A program made the position numbers and the translations under genes. 64,000 bases of DNA, taken from contig JBHGBD010000023.1 in the NCBI GenBank assembly GCA_041946825.1, positions 1 to 64,000 on the forward strand, written 5' to 3'. This DNA is from CAZTHM01 sp041946825 (GTDB lineage: Bacteria; Acidobacteriota; Terriglobia; UBA7540). Positions 53,248 through 60,615 of the stretch are shown piece after piece; position 1 is the stretch's first letter; each line of letters begins with the position of its first letter. Below the pieces are notes generated by a model. It searched no databases. It had not been told where the DNA came from and worked only from the letters and a program-made list of their open reading frames with translations.

Positions 53248-53286
53248 AAAAAAACGAAGGCCGCAAGGCACCCGCCTTGCGGCCTT
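53248..53286 (-). terminator. Intrinsic terminator of the TPR-protein gene
   Basis: AAGGCCGCAAGGC and GCCTTGCGGCCTT form a perfect 13-bp stem around a 4-nt loop. On the minus strand it is followed, after two bases, by seven T. It lies 50 bp after the stop of the minus-strand gene at 53336-54727, and it may also block read-through from the plus-strand Fis gene. Confidence 0.9.
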
Positions 53287-53335
53287 ATACAAGGAATATA
53301 ACCTTAATTTACTTATTATACATTTTGCGCGAAAC

Positions 53336-54727
53336 CTACCCCGCCCGGCGCTTGGGCGCCGCCTTCCTCGCCGGCGCTTTCGGCTTTGGCGCGGTCTTAG
53401 ATTTGGGCGCCACCTTGGGCTGGTCGGGGAGTTCGTCTTCATTGATAGTGCCGTTGTCGAGGGTAATCACGAGCCCCGGCTCCGCGGCATAGGAGGCGAT
53501 CGTCCCCTGGAAGTGCACGGCATCGCCCTTGCTCAGGTTCTTGACGTTGGGCTGCGTGGAATCCTTCAGCTCGATGTCATACACCCCATCGGCGCTCTTC
53601 GACTGGTCGAGGATATCGATCCTCACCAGATAGGCCCCGTTGTCCGGCGCCTTCTCCACACTTTCGACAAACCCGCCCACGCCGAAGGGCTGGCCTTTCA
53701 GAGCGTCCCAGAGTTTCTGGGCGCGCTCCCCGCCGTATTTAAGCTGGAAGAAGGTCTTGTTGAACGCGTCCACGCTGGCGTTGCCGGTATCCGTCGGAAC
53801 TTCCATCTGCGCCACTTTGAACCCTTCAGGCGGGTTAGGAGACGCAGCGGCCTGGCTCATGATGTCGGCCAGTCCCTGGTCGTTCCCGTGATAGTTGATA
53901 TAGACCTGCTTCAGGTAGCGTTCGATTTCGTCGGCGGCGGGATTCTTCCCAGCTTTGGCCAGCGAAGCCGAGCGCGCCAGGCTCCAGATCGCGTTGTTGT
54001 AATCGCGCGGGTCGGTGGAAATGTAGGCGATCCCCAAACGATAAAAAGTGTAAACATCGGAGGGATTATCTTCGGCCGAAGTCTTGAACGAGGCGATCGC
54101 AGCGGCGTAGTCTTTCCGCTGCAGGGCCACGAATCCCAGCATGCCGTTAAACAGCGCCCGACGCGCCTTGATACCCTGGTTGAACTGCTCGTCGGTCACG
54201 TTGGCCGGCTTCTGCATCTTCTGGACTAGCTCGAGCGCGTGCTTGGAATCATTTTCGACAGCGGAAAGCTTGCTTGCCGCATCCGGGTCATTGCCCTTGA
54301 ACACAAACGGAAAGATATAGGCGCTCAGTGTGAGCGCGTCGATATTGTCGGGATTGGCTGTCAACGCGCGACGGCCGATCTCCAACGCCTTGTTGCCATC
54401 GCCCAGCTGCTGACAGGCCTGCATCATGGTGACGTAGACCAAGTCGGCCACGAACGAGCTGGGATACTTCTGCAGAAACGCTTCCGCCAGCGAGAGCTTC
54501 TTGGTGGGATCTTTCTCGTTGGCCATCGCCGTGTAGGCGTCGTACTCTTCGCGGCCGCTCCACGTGGTGGGCCTCTGCCCTGCCGCCGGTTGTTGAGCCG
54601 CGGGCTGCTGTGGCGCCGCCCAGGCCACAGAGGGCCCTGCGGCGTTGTTTCCTGCCGGAGAGATGGGAAGCCCCATGCCCGTCAGGAAGGTCACGCTCAA
54701 AAGCACAGTTGTTTTCTTCAAGCTCAT
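53336..54727 (-). CDS. Secreted TPR-repeat protein with basic Pro/Ala/Lys tail
   Basis: This 463-residue exported protein has a signal peptide (MSLKKTTVLLSVTFLTGMG onward), a low-complexity Gln/Pro/Ala linker, then TPR-like helical repeats between about 50 and 260 (KALEIGRRALTANPDNIDAL, RKDYAAAIASFKTSAEDNPSD in part). A beta-rich segment follows (about 330-430, with VRIDILDQSKSADGVYDIEL in part). The last 30 residues are almost only Lys, Pro, Ala and Arg. GAGGT lies 8 nt before the ATG. It resembles periplasmic TPR scaffold proteins common in Acidobacteriota. The function is unknown. It has its own promoter and terminator. Confidence 0.75.
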   Translation of the reverse strand: MSLKKTTVLLSVTFLTGMGLPISPAGNNAAGPSVAWAAPQQPAAQQPAAGQRPTTWSGREEYDAYTAMANEKDPTKKLSLAEAFLQKYPSSFVADLVYVTMMQACQQLGDGNKALEIGRRALTANPDNIDALTLSAYIFPFVFKGNDPDAASKLSAVENDSKHALELVQKMQKPANVTDEQFNQGIKARRALFNGMLGFVALQRKDYAAAIASFKTSAEDNPSDVYTFYRLGIAYISTDPRDYNNAIWSLARSASLAKAGKNPAADEIERYLKQVYINYHGNDQGLADIMSQAAASPNPPEGFKVAQMEVPTDTGNASVDAFNKTFFQLKYGGERAQKLWDALKGQPFGVGGFVESVEKAPDNGAYLVRIDILDQSKSADGVYDIELKDSTQPNVKNLSKGDAVHFQGTIASYAAEPGLVITLDNGTINEDELPDQPKVAPKSKTAPKPKAPARKAAPKRRAG

Positions 54728-54857
54728 GCGCCACGACCTCAAGTCTCTAGGGTGTGATACTTCGAGTTCGGAGGCCATCCCGTCCTGCTCGCCGCAGGGA
54801 CTTTGCTTCGGCTGGTTGTTCCTGCCGCTGACGGCCCGCGTTTCAGGTGCGTCACTC

Positions 54858-54886
54858 CAAATATCAGGAGTTGCAGGATTTTTCAA
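54858..54886 (-). promoter_or_regulatory. Sigma70-type promoter of the TPR-protein gene
   Basis: On the minus strand TTGAAA (54886-54881) and TATTTG (54863-54858) are separated by 17 bp. The leader would be about 124 nt. The -35 box lies in the left half of the inverted repeat at 54877-54917. Confidence 0.4.
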
Positions 54887-54917
54887 GCAAAATCTGTTAC
54901 ACCTCTGTTGAAAAATC
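54877..54917. promoter_or_regulatory. Inverted repeat overlapping a promoter (possible operator)
   Basis: GATTTTTCAA and TTGAAAAATC are perfect 10-bp inverted copies separated by 21 bp. The left copy covers the -35 box of the TPR-gene promoter. It could be an operator or a stem. The rest of the 556-bp gap 54728-55283 shows nothing else that I can name. Confidence 0.45.
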
Positions 54918-55283
54918 ATCGGGCACCCTCCGCCGTCCCAGCTTCCCTGGAATAATTGACTCCGGTCATGCCGCGCAAGTTCGCTTTTCTGGCGGGAAAC
55001 TAAACTTGGTGCCTCATTCCCCGCCGGGGACTGCGACGCGCGGTGTCGGTCCGGATCGCGCTATCCTCTGGCTTAGATGCGGACGGCGTGGGTTCTGTGG
55101 CCAGACGGCCATAGCACTCTGGTGCCACCCATAGCCGCCCTCCCGATGAAGAGTATTGGGGCGAATTCCGTCCGGGGTTGCCGCTGGGGGCGGGAGTCTC
55201 CGCTTCGCGGGAAATGCGTGATCCACCCGCGGGCTGGACTCACCTTGCGACGCGCTTACGCCCGCGTTTACAATCGACCTGGA

Positions 55284-56099
55284 ATGTCCACCCCCGGTAC
55301 CCACAACCGTCTCGGGGCGCTTGCGGAGAAGGCTGCGGCGGCGCCGCGGCACCTGCTTGAGCCGTTTTACAAGGAGACCGCCAAGGAAGTCCTTCTGGCC
55401 CTGGCGCGCAATCCCAATCTGCAGGAGCGCGACCTGCTTCGGCTGCTCGAGCGCAAAGACCTGCCCGGCGAAGTTCTCCGTGCCGTTGCCGATCACAAGG
55501 AGGCCGCGCGCAACTACGGCGTCCGGCTGGCGCTGGCCCGCCACCCGCGCACTCCGCGCCTGGTTTCGTTGCCAATCCTGAAATTCCTGTACCTCTTCGA
55601 CCTGGTGCGTGTCAGCCAGACACCCGCTGTTCCCACCGACGTCAAGATGGTGGCGGAGGAGACCATCCTCAAGAAAGTCGACACGATCCCGCGCGGCGAG
55701 CGCATCAGCCTGGCACGGCGCGGCTCGGGAAGGGTCGCCGCGGGCCTGCTCGTCACCGAAGACCGCGAATTGATTCTCGCCGCGCTCGAGAATCCCTTCC
55801 TGACCGAAGGGCACTTGATGAAGACTCTGGCGCTCGATTCCCTGCCCGCCGCCGTCGTCCGGACTCTCGCCAGCCACGAGAAGTGGTCCCGACGCTACTA
55901 CGTGCGTCTGGCACTCATTCGCAACCCCCATACGCCCTTCCAGCAGGCCCTCGCTTTCATCCCCGACATCGCCGTGCCTGACCTCCGCGAAATCTGCCTC
56001 GACCGCCGAATGCCGGACTCTGTTCGCCATTACATCGCCAGCCATTGCTTGGGGCGGCTTCAGACAAAGTCCCCGCCACCTTTTCTCGGGAAACCCTGA
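55284..56099 (+). CDS. Alpha-solenoid protein with internal duplication, unknown function
   Basis: This 271-residue, all-helical-looking protein has no signal peptide. Two stretches are clearly related: residues about 38-95 (ALARNPNLQERDLLRLLERK ... YGVRLALARHPRTP) and about 168-225 (ALENPFLTEGHLMKTLALDS ... YYVRLALIRNPHTP). The repeated core ends in VRLALxRxPxTP, recalling HEAT-like or DUF2336-type repeats. The middle has a basic patch (LARRGSGRVAAG). It may be a protein- or nucleic-acid-binding scaffold. The ribosome binding site is weak, so the start is not firm. Confidence 0.7.
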   Translation: MSTPGTHNRLGALAEKAAAAPRHLLEPFYKETAKEVLLALARNPNLQERDLLRLLERKDLPGEVLRAVADHKEAARNYGVRLALARHPRTPRLVSLPILKFLYLFDLVRVSQTPAVPTDVKMVAEETILKKVDTIPRGERISLARRGSGRVAAGLLVTEDRELILAALENPFLTEGHLMKTLALDSLPAAVVRTLASHEKWSRRYYVRLALIRNPHTPFQQALAFIPDIAVPDLREICLDRRMPDSVRHYIASHCLGRLQTKSPPPFLGKP

Positions 56100-56345
56100 A
56101 GGGGTTCATGGGAAGTGCGTGCCATCGGGAGATGTTTGTGGTTTCCGAACTTCCAGGTTGACTTTTCGATTCTCGCCCCTGTGATTCCGCCTTTTCCCTT
56201 TGCCTGTTTTCCTTCCACTTTTATATCGATTCCCCGCCCGCCGCGTACAGCCTCCTGAACCGACTCACGATCGCCCCTCCGCCCACCGTGCAGGTCCGCC
56301 CGAAGAGCCCGTAGAGCGTGTGCTTGCCTTCCCTCCTCCTCCCTT

Positions 56346-56408
56346 CATCATCCGCCATCCGCCCTTCAGACTTCGCCCTTTACCCCCTCGCCGTTACCCT
56401 TTACACTT
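56346..56408. repeat. Degenerate array of nine 7-bp repeats
   Basis: Read in steps of seven, the bases fall into CATCATC, CGCCATC, CGCCCTT, CAGACTT, CGCCCTT, TACCCCC, TCGCCGT, TACCCTT, TACACTT, giving a rough consensus YRCCCTT. It ends 17 bp before the SSS symporter start. The wider gap 56100-56425 is strongly pyrimidine-rich on the plus strand and holds nothing else. Confidence 0.5.
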
Positions 56409-56425
56409 CCCGCCAAGGAGCGCGC

Positions 56426-57871
56426 GTGGCTTTCAGCTGGATCGACCTCGCGGTGGTCGCGATTTATCTCATCGCTATCACCCTTTTCGGCGCGCGATTC
56501 GGGAAGAGCCAGCGCACCCTGCACGACTACTTTCTGGGCGGCCGCCGCCTGCCTTGGTGGGCGATTGCCTTCTCCGTGGTCTCGGCGGAAACCAGCATCC
56601 TGACCATCATCAGCACGCCCGGGCTCGCTTTCCAATCGAACCTTGGATTCCTGCAACTGGTTCTCGGATATCTGTTGGCGCGCGTGGTGGTGGCGCTGGT
56701 GTTCCTGCCCCGCTATTTTGCCGGAGAGCTTTACACCGCCTACCAGCTTATCGAGCGCCGGTTCGGGCGCGAGTTGAAAGTCCTCACCGCCGGACTGTTT
56801 CTAGTGACGCGCGCGCTCGCCGAAGGCGTCCGCGTCTTCGCCATCTCCATCGTCATTGAAGTCATCTTCAAAACCGGCGTGCTTCCGGCCGTCGTCATCA
56901 TCACCGCGCTCACTCTTTTCTACACCTACCGCGGCGGGCTGACGGCAGTGATCTGGACGGACGTCATCCAGCTTGTCATCTACTTGAGCGGGACGGCGCT
57001 GGCGGTGATGCTGGCGCTCGCCGCGCTGCCGGGCGGCTGGACGGAAGTCAGCCAACTCGCCGCGGCGAACGGCGACAAACTCGCGGTCTTCAATTTCGAT
57101 TTCAACGCGCACCAACCTTACCTCTTCTGGACGGGCCTGATTGGCGGCGCGTTTCTATCCACCGCCAGCCACGGCACGGACCAGTTGGTCGTCCAGCGGC
57201 TCCTCGCGGCGCGTTCGCTCCGCGAGAGCCAGACGGCCGTGATCGCCAGCGGCGTCATTGTATTCCTGCAATTCAGTCTGTTTTTGGTTGCCGGAGCGGT
57301 GCTCTTCGCGTTCTATCATCGCTTCCCGCCCGCCGGGGAATTCGCGCGCGGCGATCAGGTTTTTCCGACCTTCGTCGTCACCCTTCTACCCACCGGCCTC
57401 GCGGGCCTGGTCGTGGCGGCTATCCTCGCCGCGGCGATGGCCAACCTGAGCGCGGCGTTCAATTCGCTCGCCTCGAGTTCGGTGGTGGATTTCTACAAAC
57501 CTTTCGTGCGGCCAGATGCGGACGAGAAACACTACCTGCGCGTCTCGCGCCTGCTGACGCTCGTCTGGGGAGCGGTTCTGATTGTCATCGCGTTCCTCGC
57601 CCAACAACTCCACCGCAGCGCGCTCGAGCTCGCTCTGACCATTGCCTCCGTGCCCTACGGGTGCATGCTGGGGACTTTTCTTTTGGGGGTGCTCACCAAA
57701 CGAGCGACGAGTCTGGGCACGGCCGTCGGCGCTTTTGCGGGGCTGACGGCGCTACTCGCGGTGATGGGGCTAACGTCAATCGCCTGGACGTGGTACGCGG
57801 CGATCGGCACGATCGCAACGTTCAGCGTGGGCTGGCTCGCAAGCTTCGCCACAACTCGCGCGCGAGCGTAG
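56426..57871 (+). CDS. Sodium:solute symporter (SSS family)
   Basis: This 481-residue protein has about 13 hydrophobic segments of the SSS (SLC5-like) family. Family stretches are DYFLGGRRLPWWAIAFSVVSAETS, here DYFLGGRRLPWW, near residue 35, the Na+-site region FLSTASHGTDQLVVQR, and LAAAMANLSAAFNSLASSS. The GTG at 56426 follows AAGGAG by 5 nt, which fixes the start and leaves a 7-mer array upstream non-coding. The substrate is probably a sugar or amino sugar, given the GH18 and GH84 genes downstream, but sialic-acid, proline or myo-inositol carriers look similar. Confidence 0.88.
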   Translation: MAFSWIDLAVVAIYLIAITLFGARFGKSQRTLHDYFLGGRRLPWWAIAFSVVSAETSILTIISTPGLAFQSNLGFLQLVLGYLLARVVVALVFLPRYFAGELYTAYQLIERRFGRELKVLTAGLFLVTRALAEGVRVFAISIVIEVIFKTGVLPAVVIITALTLFYTYRGGLTAVIWTDVIQLVIYLSGTALAVMLALAALPGGWTEVSQLAAANGDKLAVFNFDFNAHQPYLFWTGLIGGAFLSTASHGTDQLVVQRLLAARSLRESQTAVIASGVIVFLQFSLFLVAGAVLFAFYHRFPPAGEFARGDQVFPTFVVTLLPTGLAGLVVAAILAAAMANLSAAFNSLASSSVVDFYKPFVRPDADEKHYLRVSRLLTLVWGAVLIVIAFLAQQLHRSALELALTIASVPYGCMLGTFLLGVLTKRATSLGTAVGAFAGLTALLAVMGLTSIAWTWYAAIGTIATFSVGWLASFATTRARA

Positions 57872-57991
57872 ATTGTGAACGGTGAATCGTGAATAGTGAA
57901 TTTGTTCGCGAAAATCCAGCTTCTTTCGGCTTCGGCGGCGACTCGCAATCCGGTCGGACCCATTCACGATTCGCCCTTCACAATTCACCAT
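57872..57991. repeat. Facing arrays of 7-bp repeats (4 direct + 4 inverted)
   Basis: Bases 57872-57899 are four units of ATNGTGA type (ATTGTGA, ACGGTGA, ATCGTGA, ATAGTGA). After 64 bp, bases 57964-57991 hold four units in reverse complement (TCACGAT, TCGCCCT, TCACAAT, TCACCAT). The design equals that of the 8-mer arrays at 5414-5498 but with another unit. It lies between the symporter and permease genes. Confidence 0.75.
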
Positions 57992-58030
57992 TTATCGTTC
58001 TTCTCCACAGAAGAAGCGAGGCACTTCTTA

Positions 58031-59407
58031 ATGCCTGAACGCCCTCAACTGGTAAAGGGTCTGGGGTTTTACGCCGCCACCTCTGTCGTCGCCGGAACGA
58101 TGATTGGCACGGCGATCTTCGTGGTCCCGGCCGACCTGATCCAGGAGGTCGGCTCGCCCTGGATCGTGCTGGGGGTATGGGCCTTCGCTGGCGTGCTAAG
58201 CCTCTTCGGGGCACTCGGCTATGCCGAGCTGGGGGCGGCGATCCCGGAGGCGGGCGGCGAGTATGTCTATCTCCACCGCGCCTACGGACCCTTGATAGGA
58301 TTTCTCTACGGCTGGACGCAGTTTTCCGTCGCTAAGACCGGCTCGATCGCGGCCATCGCTACAGGCTTCAATATTTACCTGAGTTATTTCTTCCCCCGTA
58401 TGACCGAGATTATGTGGGAAGCATCGCCCGGCGGTATCACCATCCGCGTGACGGGACTGCAAATTGGCGCCGCGGCGATGATCCTGCTTCTTTCCACGAT
58501 CAACATCCTGGGCGTGCGGCGCACTGGCGCGGTGCAAACGGTCTTTACCGCCTCGAAACTCGTAGTGCTGGCGCTGATCATTATATTGGGCCTGGCGGTC
58601 GGTAACGGCTCGTTTTCCCACCTTTCAACTACGTTCAGTTCCGGCGCCCCGATGGGATTCCTTTCGGCGCTCGGACTGGCCATGGTCTCGGCGCTTTGGG
58701 CCTACGACGGCTGGAACAACCTCAGCATGGTGGCGGGCGAAGTCGAGAATCCCCGGCGCAACATTCCGCGCGCGCTTATTGCCGGGACATTGCTCGTCGG
58801 CGGCGTCTACATTCTGATTAACATCACTTACTTTTACGTCCTCGCGCCCGCGGAAATGGCCGTCACCAGCACCGTAGCCGCCGACGCCGCGCGGCGGTTT
58901 CTGGGCGGCGCGGGGGGAGCTTTTGTAGCCGTGGGCGTGATGATTTCCGCTTTCGCGACCCTTAATGGCTCAATCCTCGCTGGGTCTAGGATCCCTTACG
59001 CCCAGGCGCGCGCCGGACTCTTTCCCGAAGTGCTTTCGGCAATTCATCCCCGCTTCCACACGCCCGCCGTGGCCATTGCCGCGCAAGCGATTATCGCCGG
59101 GCTCTTCGCGCTGACTGGACAATACCGCGGGCTCTACACGAAGGTAATCTTTGCGGAATTCCTCTTCTATATGCTGGTGACCGCAGGAATCTTCATTCTC
59201 CGCCTGCGCGAGCCGCAGCTAGTCCGTCCGTATCGGACCTGGGGGTATCCCCTGATTCCGGCGATTTTTGTTATGCTGTCTGCGGCGCTGCTCTTGAACA
59301 CGTTTCTCGAGCAGCGCGCCGATTCCCTCTGGGGCCTGGTGTTGATGGCGATTGGGGTTCCGGTGTACTTCCTCTGGAAGCTATGGCGACGGCGGTTTCC
59401 AGCCTGA
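58031..59407 (+). CDS. APC-superfamily amino-acid/amine permease
   Basis: This 458-residue protein has 12 hydrophobic segments of the APC superfamily. The opening GTMIGTAIFVVPADLIQ is typical of LAT-like exchangers, and AIPEAGGEYVYLHRAYG and ALWAYDGWNNLSMVAGEVENP follow. LAT-like members exchange neutral amino acids. The ATG at 58031 follows GAGG by 10 nt; an earlier start would run through the inverted 7-mer array. Its last 25 bp overlap the GH18 gene start, so the two are probably cotranscribed. Confidence 0.88.
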   Translation: MPERPQLVKGLGFYAATSVVAGTMIGTAIFVVPADLIQEVGSPWIVLGVWAFAGVLSLFGALGYAELGAAIPEAGGEYVYLHRAYGPLIGFLYGWTQFSVAKTGSIAAIATGFNIYLSYFFPRMTEIMWEASPGGITIRVTGLQIGAAAMILLLSTINILGVRRTGAVQTVFTASKLVVLALIIILGLAVGNGSFSHLSTTFSSGAPMGFLSALGLAMVSALWAYDGWNNLSMVAGEVENPRRNIPRALIAGTLLVGGVYILINITYFYVLAPAEMAVTSTVAADAARRFLGGAGGAFVAVGVMISAFATLNGSILAGSRIPYAQARAGLFPEVLSAIHPRFHTPAVAIAAQAIIAGLFALTGQYRGLYTKVIFAEFLFYMLVTAGIFILRLREPQLVRPYRTWGYPLIPAIFVMLSAALLLNTFLEQRADSLWGLVLMAIGVPVYFLWKLWRRRFPA

Positions 59408-60582
59408 TATCAATCGTTCGATGCGCGGTGGCGTTCATCGTGGTTCTAGCCTTGTGCGGAACCTCGAATGCGGCCCAGAAAGCCCGCCGGACGGCGTCCG
59501 CGAACAGCCCGGAACCAACCACGCTCACAAAGGCGCGTTGGCGGGTGATGGGCGCGCGCCCGCTGGCGATGTACTACTACTCCGACGATGCGCGAGGCTT
59601 GCTGTCGCTTGCCGAACACGCGGCAGAGATGACCGTCCTCGGTCCGCAGTGCTACAAGATCGATCCGGACGGAGTGATTCGGGGCGAAGTTCCCCCGGCT
59701 GTGGCGGACGCGGCGCACCGAGCTAACCTCCCTATCATGCCGCTCTTGGTCAATCCCGGCTTTGACCGTGCCGTTGCCAGCGCCGTGCTGCGCAGCCCCC
59801 AGGCGCAGGAACGCGCCGTCAGTTATCTTGCGTACCTCGCCCGGCGCGAAAACTTCGTCGGCTGGCAGCTTGATCTGGAATTTATTGATCCCGCCGACAA
59901 AGCGCTCTACACGAGATTTGTCCAACACGCCGCGGCGCGCCTGCATCGCGACGGACGCCTGCTGAGCATCGCCGTTGTGCCGCGCTTCTCCGACCTCTAT
60001 CCCGACACGCGCGCTGCGGAATTCCGGACTGGGGAGTGGGGCGCGCCGTTCGACTTCCGGGCTCTCGGCCGCGCGGTCGATTTCATGGTGCTGATGACCT
60101 ACGACCATCACACCAACTCCACCGCGCCTGGTCCCGTCGCGGGTCACGCCTGGATGCAGGCGGCTATCGAGTACGCCGCGCGGCACGTGCCCGCCCGGAA
60201 AATCCTGTTGGGAATTCCCTTTTACGGACGAGAGTGGGTCGAAACCGCTGCGGGAGTGCTCTCCCGCTCGATGGCTTTCGGCGATATCACGCCGCTTCTG
60301 GCGCGTCCGGGGCTGGAAACGCGATGGGACGAGCGCTGGCGGGCGCCATGGTTCGAATTTCGCGACGGGGCGGAATTGCATACGATCTGGTACGACAACG
60401 ACCGCAGTTACCGGGAAAAGCTGTCCCTGGTCCGGCAGCATCGGCTGGGCGGCTTCGCCGCCTGGCGATTGGGCACCGAGGACCCGCAATTCTGGGCGAT
60501 TGCTGCCGAGGCCGCCAAGAAGCTGACAACTCGGGGCGAAAGGGGCGCCGCCATGCAGCGAGCCCGTACCGGCTCGCGGTAG
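59383..60582 (+). CDS. Secreted GH18-family glycoside hydrolase (YaaH-like)
   Basis: This 399-residue protein has a Sec signal (AVAFIVVLALCGTSNA) and a GH18 barrel. The catalytic motif is seen as FVGWQLDLEF, with Glu166 as the acid/base and Asp164 two residues before. The rest follows the YaaH/spore-germination-type branch: MVLMTYDHHTNSTAPGPVAG and GIPFYGREW. Such enzymes cut beta-1,4 GlcNAc-containing polymers such as chitin oligomers or peptidoglycan. It starts inside the permease gene end with GGAAG upstream and is followed 33 bp later by the GH84 gene. Confidence 0.88.
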   Translation: MATAVSSLISIVRCAVAFIVVLALCGTSNAAQKARRTASANSPEPTTLTKARWRVMGARPLAMYYYSDDARGLLSLAEHAAEMTVLGPQCYKIDPDGVIRGEVPPAVADAAHRANLPIMPLLVNPGFDRAVASAVLRSPQAQERAVSYLAYLARRENFVGWQLDLEFIDPADKALYTRFVQHAAARLHRDGRLLSIAVVPRFSDLYPDTRAAEFRTGEWGAPFDFRALGRAVDFMVLMTYDHHTNSTAPGPVAGHAWMQAAIEYAARHVPARKILLGIPFYGREWVETAAGVLSRSMAFGDITPLLARPGLETRWDERWRAPWFEFRDGAELHTIWYDNDRSYREKLSLVRQHRLGGFAAWRLGTEDPQFWAIAAEAAKKLTTRGERGAAMQRARTGSR

Positions 60583-60615
60583 TGCCACAGCTTCCTATAT
60601 GCAGGATACGATGAT

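Noticed and set aside
55014..56045. 343-residue minus-strand frame
   Set aside because: Antisense to the solenoid gene, whose internal protein repeat supports the plus strand.
59446..60588. 380-residue minus-strand frame
   Set aside because: Antisense to the GH18 gene with its catalytic motif and signal peptide.
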